Below, piece by piece: positions 23,185-32,745 of a DNA stretch of 64,000 nucleotides (its first letter is position 1; the number at the start of each line of letters is the position of its first letter). A program made the translations under genes and the position numbers. The DNA is from Muscardinus avellanarius (Eukaryota > Chordata > Mammalia > Rodentia > Gliridae). A model generated the notes under the pieces. It was given only the letters and a program-made list of their open reading frames with translations, had not been told where the DNA came from and searched no databases. The DNA lies in assembly GCA_963383645.1 (NCBI GenBank), contig OY726566.1, forward strand, positions 97,590,643 to 97,654,642, in the 5' to 3' direction.

Positions 23185-24245
23185 GGAAACTATCAAGAAC
23201 CTCAACAGAGAGCTGAAAGAATGGGAGACAATTTTTATCTAGAATATAGAAAAACTCAAGAAACTCAGCACTGTGAAAACAAATAACCCAATCCAAAAAT
23301 GGGCAAGTGAACTAAAAAGACACTTCACAAAAGAAGAAATTCAAATGGCCAATAAATGTATGAAAAAATGCTCCACATCATTAGCAGTCAGAGAGAAATC
23401 AAAACTACCCTGAGATTTCACCTTACTCCAACTAGAGTGACAATCATTCAAAACACAAGCAACAAATTCGGGTGAGGATGTGGAAAAGTGGGAACTCTAA
23501 TACAGTGTTGGTGGGACTGTAAATTAGTGAAACCACTTTGGAAAACAGTATGGAGGATCCTCACATAATTCAAACTACCCACCACATAATTCAAACTGCC
23601 AAACAAATGCATGCATATCTATATTCATAGCTGCAAAATTCATCATTGCCAAACTATGAAAACAGCCAAGATTCCATCAACAGATGAATGGGTTACAGAA
23701 TTATGGGATATACACACAATGGAATATTACTCAGCCATAAAAAAAGAAAAAACTCACATCATTTACAGGGAAATAGATGGAACTAGAGAACATTATGCTA
23801 AGTGAGATTAGTCAGTCACAAAAAGTAAGAAATTGAATGGTCTCCCTAATATTTGGAAGCTAGGGAGAAAAAAGGTCATAGGAGGAACTCTAGAGGAGGG
23901 AGAAGAACCACAGATGAGCAAATAAGGTGACCTAACTGAGGGGAATGAGAGGGTGGAAGAGGGAAATTCCCTAAGGTACATGATATACGTTCACAAACAT
24001 ATCAAAGTCAATCACTAAGACAAACATGAGAAAGGTTGCAAGGAGGTAATAGGGGGAAAAATTAGGAAAAGACTGAGGTTGATTAGTGAAGGAGCTACAT
24101 CTGAATTTGTGTAAAAATATAAATATAGCATGGTTAACCTGGACACTAATTGTTAGGAGGGGAGGAAGGGGAAGTGTGGGAGAGGGTACCAAGCATAGTC
24201 TGAATGTATACCATTTTCAATATGTTTCACATAAAAATAAAAAAT
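23185..24245 (+). pseudogene. L1 ORF2 remnant part 2 and 3'UTR
   Basis: Continues the L1 interrupted at 21826: AACCCAATCCAAAAATGGGC, CACTTCACAAAAGAAGAAAT, then ACAATGGAATATTACTCAGC. A purine-rich 3'UTR ends TTTCACATAAAAATAAAAAA near 24240. Confidence 0.88.
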
Positions 24246-24369
24246 GAAAAAAGTTATACTTCAATAAACTGAAAACCTAGAAAAAACCTGATACATTTCT
24301 AGACATATACAATTTACCTAAATTGAACCAAAAAGATATAGAAAATTTAAATGACCAATAACAATAAGA
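24071..24369 (+). repeat. Right arm of ~300-bp inverted repeat
   Basis: Pairs with 18261-18560. It covers the last ~170 bp of the L1 3'UTR and about 120 bp of an L1 ORF2 fragment after the L1 tail. Identity stops sharply at 24369. Confidence 0.85.
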
Positions 24370-24450
24370 CTAAATGAGTGATGTGTGCATGTATGTCTAT
24401 ACCATCTTGTACTCCATTAAGATACATGACTACAATGCACCAAGAAAAAA
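24370..24450 (+). mobile_element. HAL1-like 3' end, short trace
   Basis: GATGTGTGCATGTATGTCTA and GACTACAATGCACCAAGAAA match the last ~75 bp of the HAL1-like 3' module at 3721-3795. It is diverged and lacks the G-rich part. Confidence 0.55.
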
Positions 24451-24605
24451 AAATTTTAAATAAAATATAAATAGTAAGAAATGTTTTATAATTCTTAACA
24501 TTTTCTTATGGTTGTTATGGTATTGTGAGCTCTATTCCTCAATTCAAATAGATAAATTGAAACAAAAAATTAAAACTAAATGCTTGGTGCAGCTTTAAAC
24601 AAATC

Positions 24606-24606
<1 letters not shown>

Positions 24607-24636
<30 letters not shown>
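24607..24636. repeat. (TG)n microsatellite
   Basis: About 15 TG units at the tail of the following reverse SINE. Confidence 0.97.
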
Positions 24637-24637
<1 letters not shown>

Positions 24638-24815
24638 TACTGGGGTTCCTGGATGCCCTTCTACCTCCAGGGTACACTTCCAGATCTATTTTTATATTTT
24701 TATTTGGAAACAGGGACTCTTAAGCCAGCGAGGCTGGCTACAAACCTATGCAATCCTCCTGTCTCCGCCTCCCAAGTGCAGGAATTACAAGCGTGCACCA
24801 CCACGCCCGGCTTAA
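24637..24815 (-). mobile_element. B1-dID SINE, short CpG-rich subfamily
   Basis: Reverse copy inside LTR copy B. TAAACAAATCTT occurs on both sides (24596 and 24814), a clear target-site duplication. Confidence 0.95.
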
Positions 24816-25894
24816 ACAAATCTTTATTACCAAATCAGTAGGAAATAGAAAGGGAAGAGAAGAAAAGAGCATGCCTGACAGACCCACTAGAATGCCCAAA
24901 AAAGGATCTCTCCTCCTTCTTCATCCCTGGTCTTTAAATACAGATTTTGTACTGGTATGTTCTTATGAGCCTTGTCAAGGCAATGTACTAGTAAGGTATT
25001 TTTTTGGAACGTAGTGCCTCTTTGTCTCCAGGCTGTGCACTTACTAGATATAGAGGTTAAGGATCTATCTGGCTTTCATCTCTGTTGTATTAGGCTATAT
25101 TGGTTGCCTATCAACTATGGGGGCTTTGAATCAGCACACGGAGTTCACCTTTCTGGGTCCCAAAGAATAGGAGGGAAGCAGAGGCACAAATGACAGCCAG
25201 TGTGACTGTGTGAAATCTCTAAAAGCAAGGCATAAGTCTTTTGTTTTCTTTATGGTGTTCAATGCACCAGGCAGAGTCACTATAATCTTAGGGGTTTCAA
25301 TTGTATCTGTATTTTTAAATCTAAAGGCTTTACTGTGGGTAAATATTAGGACAAAGGGAAGGAGCTCTGAGGAGTAACAGGCAAAGCTCCACTGCTACTT
25401 CCCTGAGGGCCTGTGCAGCACCCAAACTCTGACTGCTTTTCATACTTTAGAAATCAACACTAGAGCAATGTTCCAGTACTGGCACAATTGTGAGTTGCAA
25501 CTTGGGTTTGAAGTAGTGTTTGTTTTTCTTTGCTTAGTTGCTCGTTTGACATAGTATTGTTTTTCTGATTCTGGTCTTTCTTTTTTTTATTTCTTCTTTG
25601 TAATTTAACTCTAAATATTTTCTGTAGTGTTGGTTTGGAAGACAATTCTTTCATATTCTGTCATGGAAGATTTTTATTTCTTCATCAGATTTGAAATATA
25701 TCTTTTCTGAAGAGAGTAGTCTTGGATAGAAATTGTTTTCTTTCAGAGCTGGAAATATGTTGCCCCAGGCTATTCTGGCTTTTATGACTGTGTTTGAAAA
25801 TTCTTGACTGATTTTTATTGATTTGCCTCTGAATGTCACTTACTTTTTTGCTCTTGCTGCATTTAAGATTCTCTCCTTGGCCTCTATGTAAGTC

Positions 25895-26073
25895 TTTTTT
25901 TTTTTTTTTTCCCAGTACTGGGGATGGAATCCAGGAGCATTCTACCTCTGAGCAACACCCCCAACCCTATTTTTTATTCATTATTTTAAAACAGGTTCTC
26001 ACTGAACTGTAAAGGCTAAGTAGCTAAGGCTGGCCATGAACCATGATCCTTCTGTCTCAGCCTCCCAATATGT
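25895..26073 (-). mobile_element. B1-dID-type SINE, 5' truncated
   Basis: Reverse copy: CAGTACTGGGGATGGAATCC .. TTTTAAAACAGGTTCTCACT .. GTCTCAGCCTCCCAA. The B1 head is missing. Confidence 0.88.
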
Positions 26074-26326
26074 AAACCAATTTGATAATTACATGTCATA
26101 GTGAACCTTTTCTTTCATCTTCCCTAATGGGGGTTCTAGATGTTTCCTGTACCTGTGTGTCAACCTCGTTTTCTATGGTTAAAAATTTTTCTAAAATATG
26201 TCTCTGAAAAGATTTTTTATTCCTTTCGTTTGGGATTCTATCCACTTTTGTATGCCTAATATTCTTAGGTTTGCTCTTTTATTAAAATTTTCCCAGATCT
26301 CCTCAGTCTCCAGCTCATGCTGGTAA

Positions 26327-26536
26327 TTTTTTTTTTTTCCTGGTATTGAGGATGAACCTGAGAGGCATTCTACCTCCGAGCAACATCCCAGCCCTATTTT
26401 TGCTTTATTTTGAAACAGGATCTCACTGAGTTTCAAAGGGCCTCACTAAGTAGCTGAGGCTGTCTGGGAACCATTATCCTCCTGTCCCAGCCTCTCAAAT
26501 GCTGGGATTACAAGCATGTGCCACCACACCCAGCTT
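26327..26536 (-). mobile_element. B1-dID-type SINE, long form
   Basis: Reverse copy inside the ORF1 relic: GGTATTGAGGATGAACCTGA .. TTTTGAAACAGGATCTCACT .. GTGCCACCACACCCAGCTTG. Confidence 0.9.
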
Positions 26537-28021
26537 GTTTTTTCTAAATTATTTGCTATGCATTCATTTTTGGAGTGGTCATCTTCCAAGAATGAGATTT
26601 TGTTTTCCACGTGGTCTAGTCTACTTTTGATTATTTATATTGATGCCTTCAATTCACTTATTGTATCCTTCACTTACTTCAGAGCGGTTTTTTTTTTTAA
26701 TTCTTGTTTAGGGTATTAGATTTTTTTGTTGATTTGATCTTTTATTTTTTTTTTTAGGCCCTCTCAGAACTCTTTTCAGAAATCCTATATTAGTTCTGCT
26801 ACTAAACCTCTGAAGTGTCCTTGTGCCGTTCCCTGGATCTTTGGTTTTAGTTCTGTTGTTACGTGGTTGTGAGGACTCACTGTTTCTTAGTTTTATATCT
26901 TTGTTGCTTTTAATGGCTTTTTCTCACTTTGTGGGTTTTCCTTTTTAGTATATTATTCTGGTGGTAGGTATTTACTTTGAGATATGTCTTAAAAATGAAT
27001 AGTCTTTACTATATGAGTAATCTCTGCTTTCTGTTGAGTATCACCTTTTAATGCCGACTTTGAGGTCTGTATCACATATTACTCCACTATTTTACTGGCT
27101 GTAAATGGTTAGTACTGGGTTACAGTTATTCCAGGTCTCTGTCTTCCTGCTGCTATGCTGATGTTGATAGGTTCCAGGTATTAAAGTCATGGTATCTGTC
27201 TGTCACCTCTGTAATAAGGAGTAGGCTATGAGGTGTGAGCAGAGCAGTGTATGGCCTCTGTATTTTTAAACTTTGATGTATGAAGTGATGGATGATTCTG
27301 TCAGCTGTGATGAGTTTGTCCTTATTGTCCTTCCTGTTGGTTCACATATCTGGTCTCACTTCAATAATACTGGTTTAGAGGAGTCAGCACCCTCAGTACA
27401 TGCTCCTCTGCCACTGGTGCCCAGTGGAGTGGGGCTTGAAATGTATGGGGAAGTGGATGTGGTCATTCTTCTCTGTTCTGTCATCGTGGGGCTGTGTGAT
27501 TTTTTTTCTTTTTCTTTTTGGCTATTGATCTCGTTGTCTTTGAAGTCGGTCTCAGGTTGTTGATTATGAGATTGTTTGGGTATTCCAAAGTTTTATGCCG
27601 GTCCACAGAGCATGGTCTGCCATGTGCACTATTGTTCTTGCATCCCTGGTTGGTTGCTTTCTCTTTTCTTTTTCAGCCTGGGTGCTTAAAAGTATTATTG
27701 AGCCTCGTAGGTATTATTGTGTCTCTTTATTTTTAGTTCCAGCCTTATATGAGGGTATTCTGGGATGTGGAATGCTGCTCAGATCAGAAAGACCCAAAAT
27801 GTGTTAGAGACAGGCTTGTCTAAGGGTCCATACACTTTTCCTATCTTCTCTGGATCCATTATTTATCTTCTCAAAAATAGCTTTTTGTTTTATTGATCCT
27901 TTGTATTATTTTTATTTTCTATTTCATTAATTTCTGTTCTGGTTTAAATTGGGGGGGGGGTAACTAGGTTTTAAACCCAAGGCCGCCATTTTGCAATCAA
28001 ACAACACTCCACTCCCAGATC

Positions 28022-28248
28022 TTTTTTTTTTTTTTTTTTTTTTTTTTCAGTATTGGGGATGGAATCCAGGGGCATTCTAACTCTGAGGTACACCCTCAAC
28101 CCTATTTTTTATTCTTTATTTTGAAACAGGGTCTCACTGAGTTGCAAAGGACCTGACTAAGTAGCTGAGGCAGTCCGTAAACTGCAATTCTCCTGTCTTG
28201 GCCTCCCAAATGCTGGGATTACAAGCATGCGCCACCATGCCTGGGTTG
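28022..28248 (-). mobile_element. B1-dID-type SINE, long form
   Basis: Reverse copy with a 27-base poly-T tail: AGTATTGGGGATGGAATCCA .. TTTTGAAACAGGGTCTCACT .. GCGCCACCATGCCTGGGTT. Confidence 0.92.
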
Positions 28249-28716
28249 GTTTTAATTATTTTCTGTCTTCTGCCTTTGAATTAGTTTGTCCCTATTTTCC
28301 TGGGGCTTTGGGATTCATTATTATTATTTTATTTGGAGTTTTCTATTGTTTTTTTAAAATGTGAGCACTAAATGTTATAAAGTTTTCTCTTAAAACCACA
28401 TTAATAGTGCTCTAGAGATTTTGGTAAATTGTGTCTCTATTTTCATTTGATTCTAGGAATATTTTAATTTCTCCCCTCATTGCAACTATTATCCAATCTT
28501 CATTCAATAATATATTGTTCAATTTCTTTTATTTATGGAATTCTTCTAGATCTTCCTGATATTGATTTCTCCTTTTAATTCATTATGATCTGAAAAAATG
28601 AAGAGAATTATATCAATTTTTTTTGAATACTTGCTTTGTGGCCTAGAATATTATCTGGTTTTGAAAAGGTTCCATGTACGGCGAAGAAATATATGAATTC
28701 AAATTTTACTGAACAA

Positions 28717-28905
28717 GCCAGGCGTGGTGGTGCATGCTTGTAATCCCCGCGCTTGGGAGGCGGAGACAGGAGGGTCACGCAGGTTCAAAGCCAGCCATGC
28801 TGGCTTAAGAGACCCTGTTTACAACATTTAAAAAGTATAAAATAGGTCTAGGAGTATAGCCCAAAGGCAGAAGGGCTTCCAGAAATCCCAGTACCACCAC
28901 CCCCA
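28717..28905 (+). mobile_element. B1-dID SINE, short CpG-rich subfamily
   Basis: GCCAGGCGTGGTGGTGCATG .. CCCCGCGCTTGGGAGGCGGA .. CTGGCTTAAGAGACCCTG, ending CCCAGTACCACC. TGAACAA flanks both sides (28710, 28917). Confidence 0.94.
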
Positions 28906-29021
28906 AATTTTTTTTATTGAACAAAATATTCTGAAAATTCCTGTTATTTCCATCTGGCTTATAGTATTCTTTAGGTCTGAAGAGTCTTTACTGCTCTTTT
29001 TCTGGATAACTGTGTTTTGGG

Positions 29022-29242
29022 TGGGTTTTTTTTTTTTTTTTCCAGTACTGAGTATGGAACCCCGGGGCCTTCTACCTCTGGGCTACACTCCCAGACCTAT
29101 TTTATATTTTATTTGGAAACAGGGTCTCACTAAGTTGCTGAGAGCCTCACTAAGTAACTGAGGCTGGCCTTGAACCTGCGCAATCCTCCTGTCTCCGCCT
29201 CCCAACTACTGGGATTACAAGCGTGCACCATCATGCCCGACT
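29022..29242 (-). mobile_element. B1-dID-type SINE, long form
   Basis: Reverse copy inserted in the L1 relic. CTGGATAACTG occurs on both sides (29003 and 29241), a target-site duplication. Confidence 0.93.
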
Positions 29243-29368
29243 GGATAACTGATTTAATGTAAGAGAGTTATACTCAAATCTCCTAGTATTATTTTATTGG
29301 GCTTCAGGTCTAAATGACAAATACTGAGTTTTATTGTTTTGGGGTTTTGTTTTGTTTTGTGTGTGTGT

Positions 29369-29460
29369 GCTGGGGATTGAACCAAGGAGCATTTTATTTT
29401 GCTATACCCTTGGCCATATTTTTGTTAATGTGGTTGTGCTAAGTTGCTGAGGGTCCCAGA
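29369..29460 (-). mobile_element. Partial, diverged SINE
   Basis: TGTGTGCTGGGGATTGAACC and CTAAGTTGCTGAGGGTCCCA keep the ID part and a piece of the B1 part only. Confidence 0.6.
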
Positions 29461-29644
29461 AGGCCAGTTCCAACAATCTTAAAATGGAAGTAGTGGCATT
29501 TTTTTAGGATCCTAGGACTGGAACACGGGGACATGGTATCTTCAAAATACAGCCCTAACTTGTCTTTTTAATATTTCAGAACAGGTCTTGTCAGGTTGCT
29601 GTCTCAATCAACATTCTCACTACAATCCAAAAAGACTGAATATG

Positions 29645-30392
29645 AGACTTCCGGGAAGATGGCGACCGAGAAAAGCGGGGCTTAAGAGTCCCGCTAACAA
29701 CCAATCTCCATTACCACAAAAAGAGCGCCTTTCATAGCCAGAAAACACCATCACCAGAAAAACAAAAAAACCACCAGGCTCTAGAGAGAAAGCGGACTGA
29801 GAACAGAGCTCAGGGCCACAGAGGAGACACACGCGCCCGAGGACGCGGCAGCAGCGCCATACTGCCGGCGGCAGCGGCGAACTCAGCGGACGGCTACAGC
29901 AAGCCGAGGTGAGCCGATGCGGAACAGCCAGGCGGGATCTTTCGGCGCAGACAGCATTTAAAGCTCCCAGTGGCCGAGCTCAGCACACGCTGCAGGGATT
30001 CAGAGTGGAAATCAAAACCAGAGAAGAAAAAATACGCCAGCCTCATGGCCGAGGGCGTGGCAGAGGCGCCATATTGCCACTGGCGGCGGCAGCAGCAGTG
30101 AATTCACCGAGTCCAGTACAGCTACATCTGCGTACTCAAGAACAGTGAGTCAAATTGCGGGCCACAGAGGAGAAATCCCAGTATTGTGCCTCCTGGGACT
30201 TGACCCAGTGAGGGAGTGGTGGTGGCAGAGATATCACACCATAGGAGAGCGTGCAACCTGGCACCCCCCATAGTTTAAAGCAGCCTCTATCGACTCCCTG
30301 GGTCGGAGACTCTGTGATACAACCCAGTAAAGGAGTAGTAGGGTCTGAGATAATACAGACTCGAGATCCAGAACACCTTAAGTGAAGCCATA
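29645..30392 (+). promoter_or_regulatory. L1-type 5'UTR / internal promoter of HAL1-like copy 2
   Basis: Starts AGACTTCCGGGAAGATGGCG: an ETS-like site touching a YY1-type AAGATGGCG. Reversed YY1-like cores (GCGCCATACTG near 29854, GCGCCATATTG near 30066) follow in CpG-rich sequence. The whole block aligns with copy 1. Function is inferred. Confidence 0.62.
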
Positions 30393-30437
30393 GTGACCCA
30401 AGGGAAGAACCCAGAGAAGGCACAAACCTCCGAAATC

Positions 30438-31355
30438 ATGGGAAAGAGGAATAACACTGAAGTAATGAATGTGCACAACCCCACAACATCAGAACCTGAT
30501 AAAACAGAAAATCAGAGATTTCTAGAAGATCAAATCAGGAAAATAACTGTAGAAATAATAGAGGTGCTTCGAAAAGAACTCAGAGAGAGCCAAAAAGAGA
30601 TAAAGGATGCAATTAATGAAGTAAAGGCCTCAATTCAAAGCACAAACAACCGATTAGACCACATGGAGAACAGAATCTCGCTCTTAGAAGATGAGCAATC
30701 CAAAAATGAATGCATAGTTTCTAATCTAGAAAAAGATATCCAACAGCAGGAATCTGACATTGAAGAAATATGGGCCCATCTTAAGAGAGCTAACCTAAGA
30801 ATAATTGGAATAGAGGAGGGAAAAGAAAGTGATACCAAAGGGATCAACAATCTCCTCAAGGAAGTAATAGCAGAAAATTTTCCAAATATAGAGCAAGAGG
30901 TTGATACACAGATCCAGGAAACTTATAGAACTCCCTTTAGACAGGATCCGAGAAGAGGATCCCCACGCCATATAATTGTCAAAATGACCAATGTGGAAGC
31001 CAAGCAGAGAATCTTAAAGGCAACAAAAACAAAGGGCCAAGTGACATTCAGAGGCAAACCAATTAGAATCACTCCAGACTTCCCAAACCAAGTCATGAGA
31101 GCCAGAAGGGCTTGGAGTAACATATTCCAAACTCTGAAAGAAAACAACTTCCAGCCAAAAATTTCCTATCCAGCAAAACTTTCTATCAAATTAGATGGAG
31201 AAATAAGAAGCTTCCATGACAAACAGAAACTGAAGGAATTTATGTCTTCAAAACCAGCGCTAGAGAAAATACTCAAAGAGATTAACTACAAAGAAGAAAT
31301 AGGTAACACTCACCAGAACCAGAGAAACAAGAGTTTCCATCCAATAGACAACTAA
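30438..31355 (+). CDS. L1-type ORF1 protein (RNA-binding nucleic-acid chaperone), copy 2
   Basis: This is a 305-aa ORF1p homologue from ATG 30438 (MGKRNN..). The open frame extends 15 codons upstream to a GTG, which I do not accept as the start. The coiled coil spans about 25-115 and keeps RQ/KE-rich heptads. The RRM-like domain is about 118-215 (LRIIGIEEGKESD, DPRRGSPRHIIVKMTN). The C-terminal domain is about 216-282 (RRAWSNIF, SYPAKLSIKLDGEIRSFHDK). It has no stop or frameshift. At several of the 26 sites where the copies differ it has the residue I would expect in L1 ORF1p, for example DPRRGSPRH where copy 1 has DRRRGSPRH, so it may be nearer the master sequence. No ORF2 follows. Confidence 0.88.
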   Translation: MGKRNNTEVMNVHNPTTSEPDKTENQRFLEDQIRKITVEIIEVLRKELRESQKEIKDAINEVKASIQSTNNRLDHMENRISLLEDEQSKNECIVSNLEKDIQQQESDIEEIWAHLKRANLRIIGIEEGKESDTKGINNLLKEVIAENFPNIEQEVDTQIQETYRTPFRQDPRRGSPRHIIVKMTNVEAKQRILKATKTKGQVTFRGKPIRITPDFPNQVMRARRAWSNIFQTLKENNFQPKISYPAKLSIKLDGEIRSFHDKQKLKEFMSSKPALEKILKEINYKEEIGNTHQNQRNKSFHPIDN

Positions 31356-31479
31356 GATTGGTTATCTGTGGAGATTCATTATTTATGTTAGTCTTTTACC
31401 TATCTCTAAATGGTATTGTTTGCCTTTATTGTTGTTAATTTTTAGGATTTCTAGTTGGAATATTAATATACCTTCAGAT

Positions 31480-32070
31480 ATAGCATTTGGAAATATTTTA
31501 TCCAATTCTATTAGTAACTTTTAACTCTGTTTACATTGTCTTTGGATATACAATATTTTCTTTTATTTTTTAGGGAGTTTGTATATTCTTCTGTTGCCTG
31601 TGCCATTGAAATCATATCCAAGAAATCACTGCCAATTTCAATGTTGTGAGGTTTTATGACCCAGATATTCTCCTAAAAGTTTATAGTCTTAAGATTTATA
31701 TTTAGGTCTTTTATCTAGTTTGAGTTAATACTTGTATGTGGGATTAGGTAAGGGTCCAATTTTATTCTTTTCCATGTAATTATTATTTTTCAACAATATT
31801 TAGTTAAAAGATTATTACTTCCACCACCAAATCTTTGTGGAAACCTTGTCAAAAATAACTTGACAATATAGGGAAGAAGTTAGCTCTAGGCTTGTATTTA
31901 ACTCCAATGGTCTATATATCTGCCTTTAGAACAGTACTACACTGTTTCAATTATTGTAGCTTTATATGGTTTGAAATCAGAAAATATACATCTTCTAGCT
32001 TTGTTTTTGCTTCGAGATTGTATTGGGTATCTAGAGTCCATATTCCATATCAGGATAGATTTTTTTCTGA
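31480..32070 (-). pseudogene. Inverted fragment of an old L1 ORF2 inside HAL1-like copy 2
   Basis: Collinear with 2860-3450. Plus-strand landmarks are CCTGTGCCATTGAAATCATA, TAGTTTGAGTTAATA, GGTAAGGGTCCAATTTTATT and TAGCTTTATATGGTTTGAAA. It holds no open frame. Confidence 0.75.
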
Positions 32071-32259
32071 AAAATAAATATATGATAGTTTCACCTAAAA
32101 AAAAAAGTAAAAAATATTCTCTGGTAAGAAAGAAAGCAAAAAGAAATATTGAAATGTTATCTTTAAGACATCAAAAGCTTGGTATCAGACAAGTGAAACT
32201 GTTATGTGAGATTATCATTTTTAATTTTGGATAAATTGCTATAATACTAGATGTCAACC

Positions 32260-32411
32260 ACTAAGCCAAGCATGGGAGGGAGGGATGGGGAGAGAATGGG
32301 GTGGGGATCGGGTGGGGGCTGACTGGGCGATGTGTGCATGTATGTCTACAAAAGTTTGTATCCCACTATGATGTATGAATACAGTGCACCAATAAAATAA
32401 AATTAAAAAAA
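32260..32411 (+). other. G-rich 3' module of HAL1-like copy 2
   Basis: AAGCCAAGCATGGGAGGGAG, GGGGTGGGGATCGGGTGGGG, then CACTATGATGTATGAATACA and GTGCACCAATAAA. It has at least six runs of three or more G. Confidence 0.72.
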
Positions 32412-32427
32412 AAAAAGACTGAATATG

Positions 32428-32745
32428 CAACTTAGAGAAAGGAAGATTTATTTCCTCACAGTTTTTTTTATTTCTTGTTTTTTTGTTTTTGAGATACAGG
32501 GTTCGATCCGTGAAAGGCCATGTCTGCAGAGCTCAAGGCATGGTGGTGGGAACCAGAGAAAGCACACAAAGCTCTCCTTTCACATTGCGGATACTGGAAG
32601 CAGAGAACACACAGGGAGGAAGAAAGGATATCGTGTACCCCACCTTAGCAACAGAGCCCTACTTCCAACATTGCTACTTTGTTTCTCCCTCTTCTCCTAG
32701 ACATTATAGTCACCTCACAATGCAAAATCTATTTAGTTGATCTTT
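32428..32745 (-). mobile_element. MaLR-like LTR remnant
   Basis: AGGAAGATTTATTTCCTCAC, then GGCATGGTGGTGGGAACC and a GGAAGCAGAGAACACACAGG block. This is the reversed layout of MaLR LTRs (poly-A signal reversed at TTTATT). Family-level naming not possible. Confidence 0.5.

Larger units (their letters stand above)
24588..25484 (-). mobile_element. LTR, family 1, copy B
   Basis: Minus-strand relative of 12102-12717, bounded TGCAGCTTTAAAC ... TACTGGCA on plus. It keeps the poly-A signal (plus TCTTTATTACC at 24821) and the TATTTAAAG TATA-like motif (plus CTTTAAATA, 24932). A SINE with a TG tail is inserted in its end. A non-shared stretch near 25190-25320 looks like an extra insert. Confidence 0.7.
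25485..27830 (-). mobile_element. L1 relic: ORF1 and probable 5'UTR
   Basis: On the minus strand, 25651-25839 encodes an ORF1 C-terminal block (MTFRGKSIKISQEFSN.., ARIAWGNIFPALKENNF). 26191-26310 encodes the RRM start (NKRANLRILGI). 26540-26760 resembles the coiled-coil region. 26760-27830 has no recognised motif and by position would be the 5'UTR. Two SINEs interrupt it. Many stops. Confidence 0.75.
27831..29340 (-). mobile_element. L1 ORF2 relic, minus strand
   Basis: Plus-strand reverse-complement landmarks are AAAAATAGCTTTTTGTTTTA, CATTAATTTCTGTTCTGGTT and TCTTTAGGTCTGAAGAGTCT. They correspond to the ORF2 region between endonuclease and RT. Three SINEs are inserted. It belongs to a different L1 from the ORF1 relic at its left, because the order is wrong for one element. 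Confidence 0.75.
29645..32411 (+). mobile_element. HAL1-like non-autonomous LINE, copy 2 (full length, with target duplication)
   Basis: This 2,767-bp element has the same order as 1020-3795: 5'UTR, intact ORF1, inverted ORF2 fragment, G-rich 3' module, A-rich tail. The 16-bp direct repeat AAAAAGACTGAATATG lies at 29629-29644 and again at 32412-32427. The ends and tail are those of target-primed reverse transcription of a complete transcript. No ORF2 is present in sense. The host site, just before an MaLR-like LTR, was otherwise undisturbed. Confidence 0.92.
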
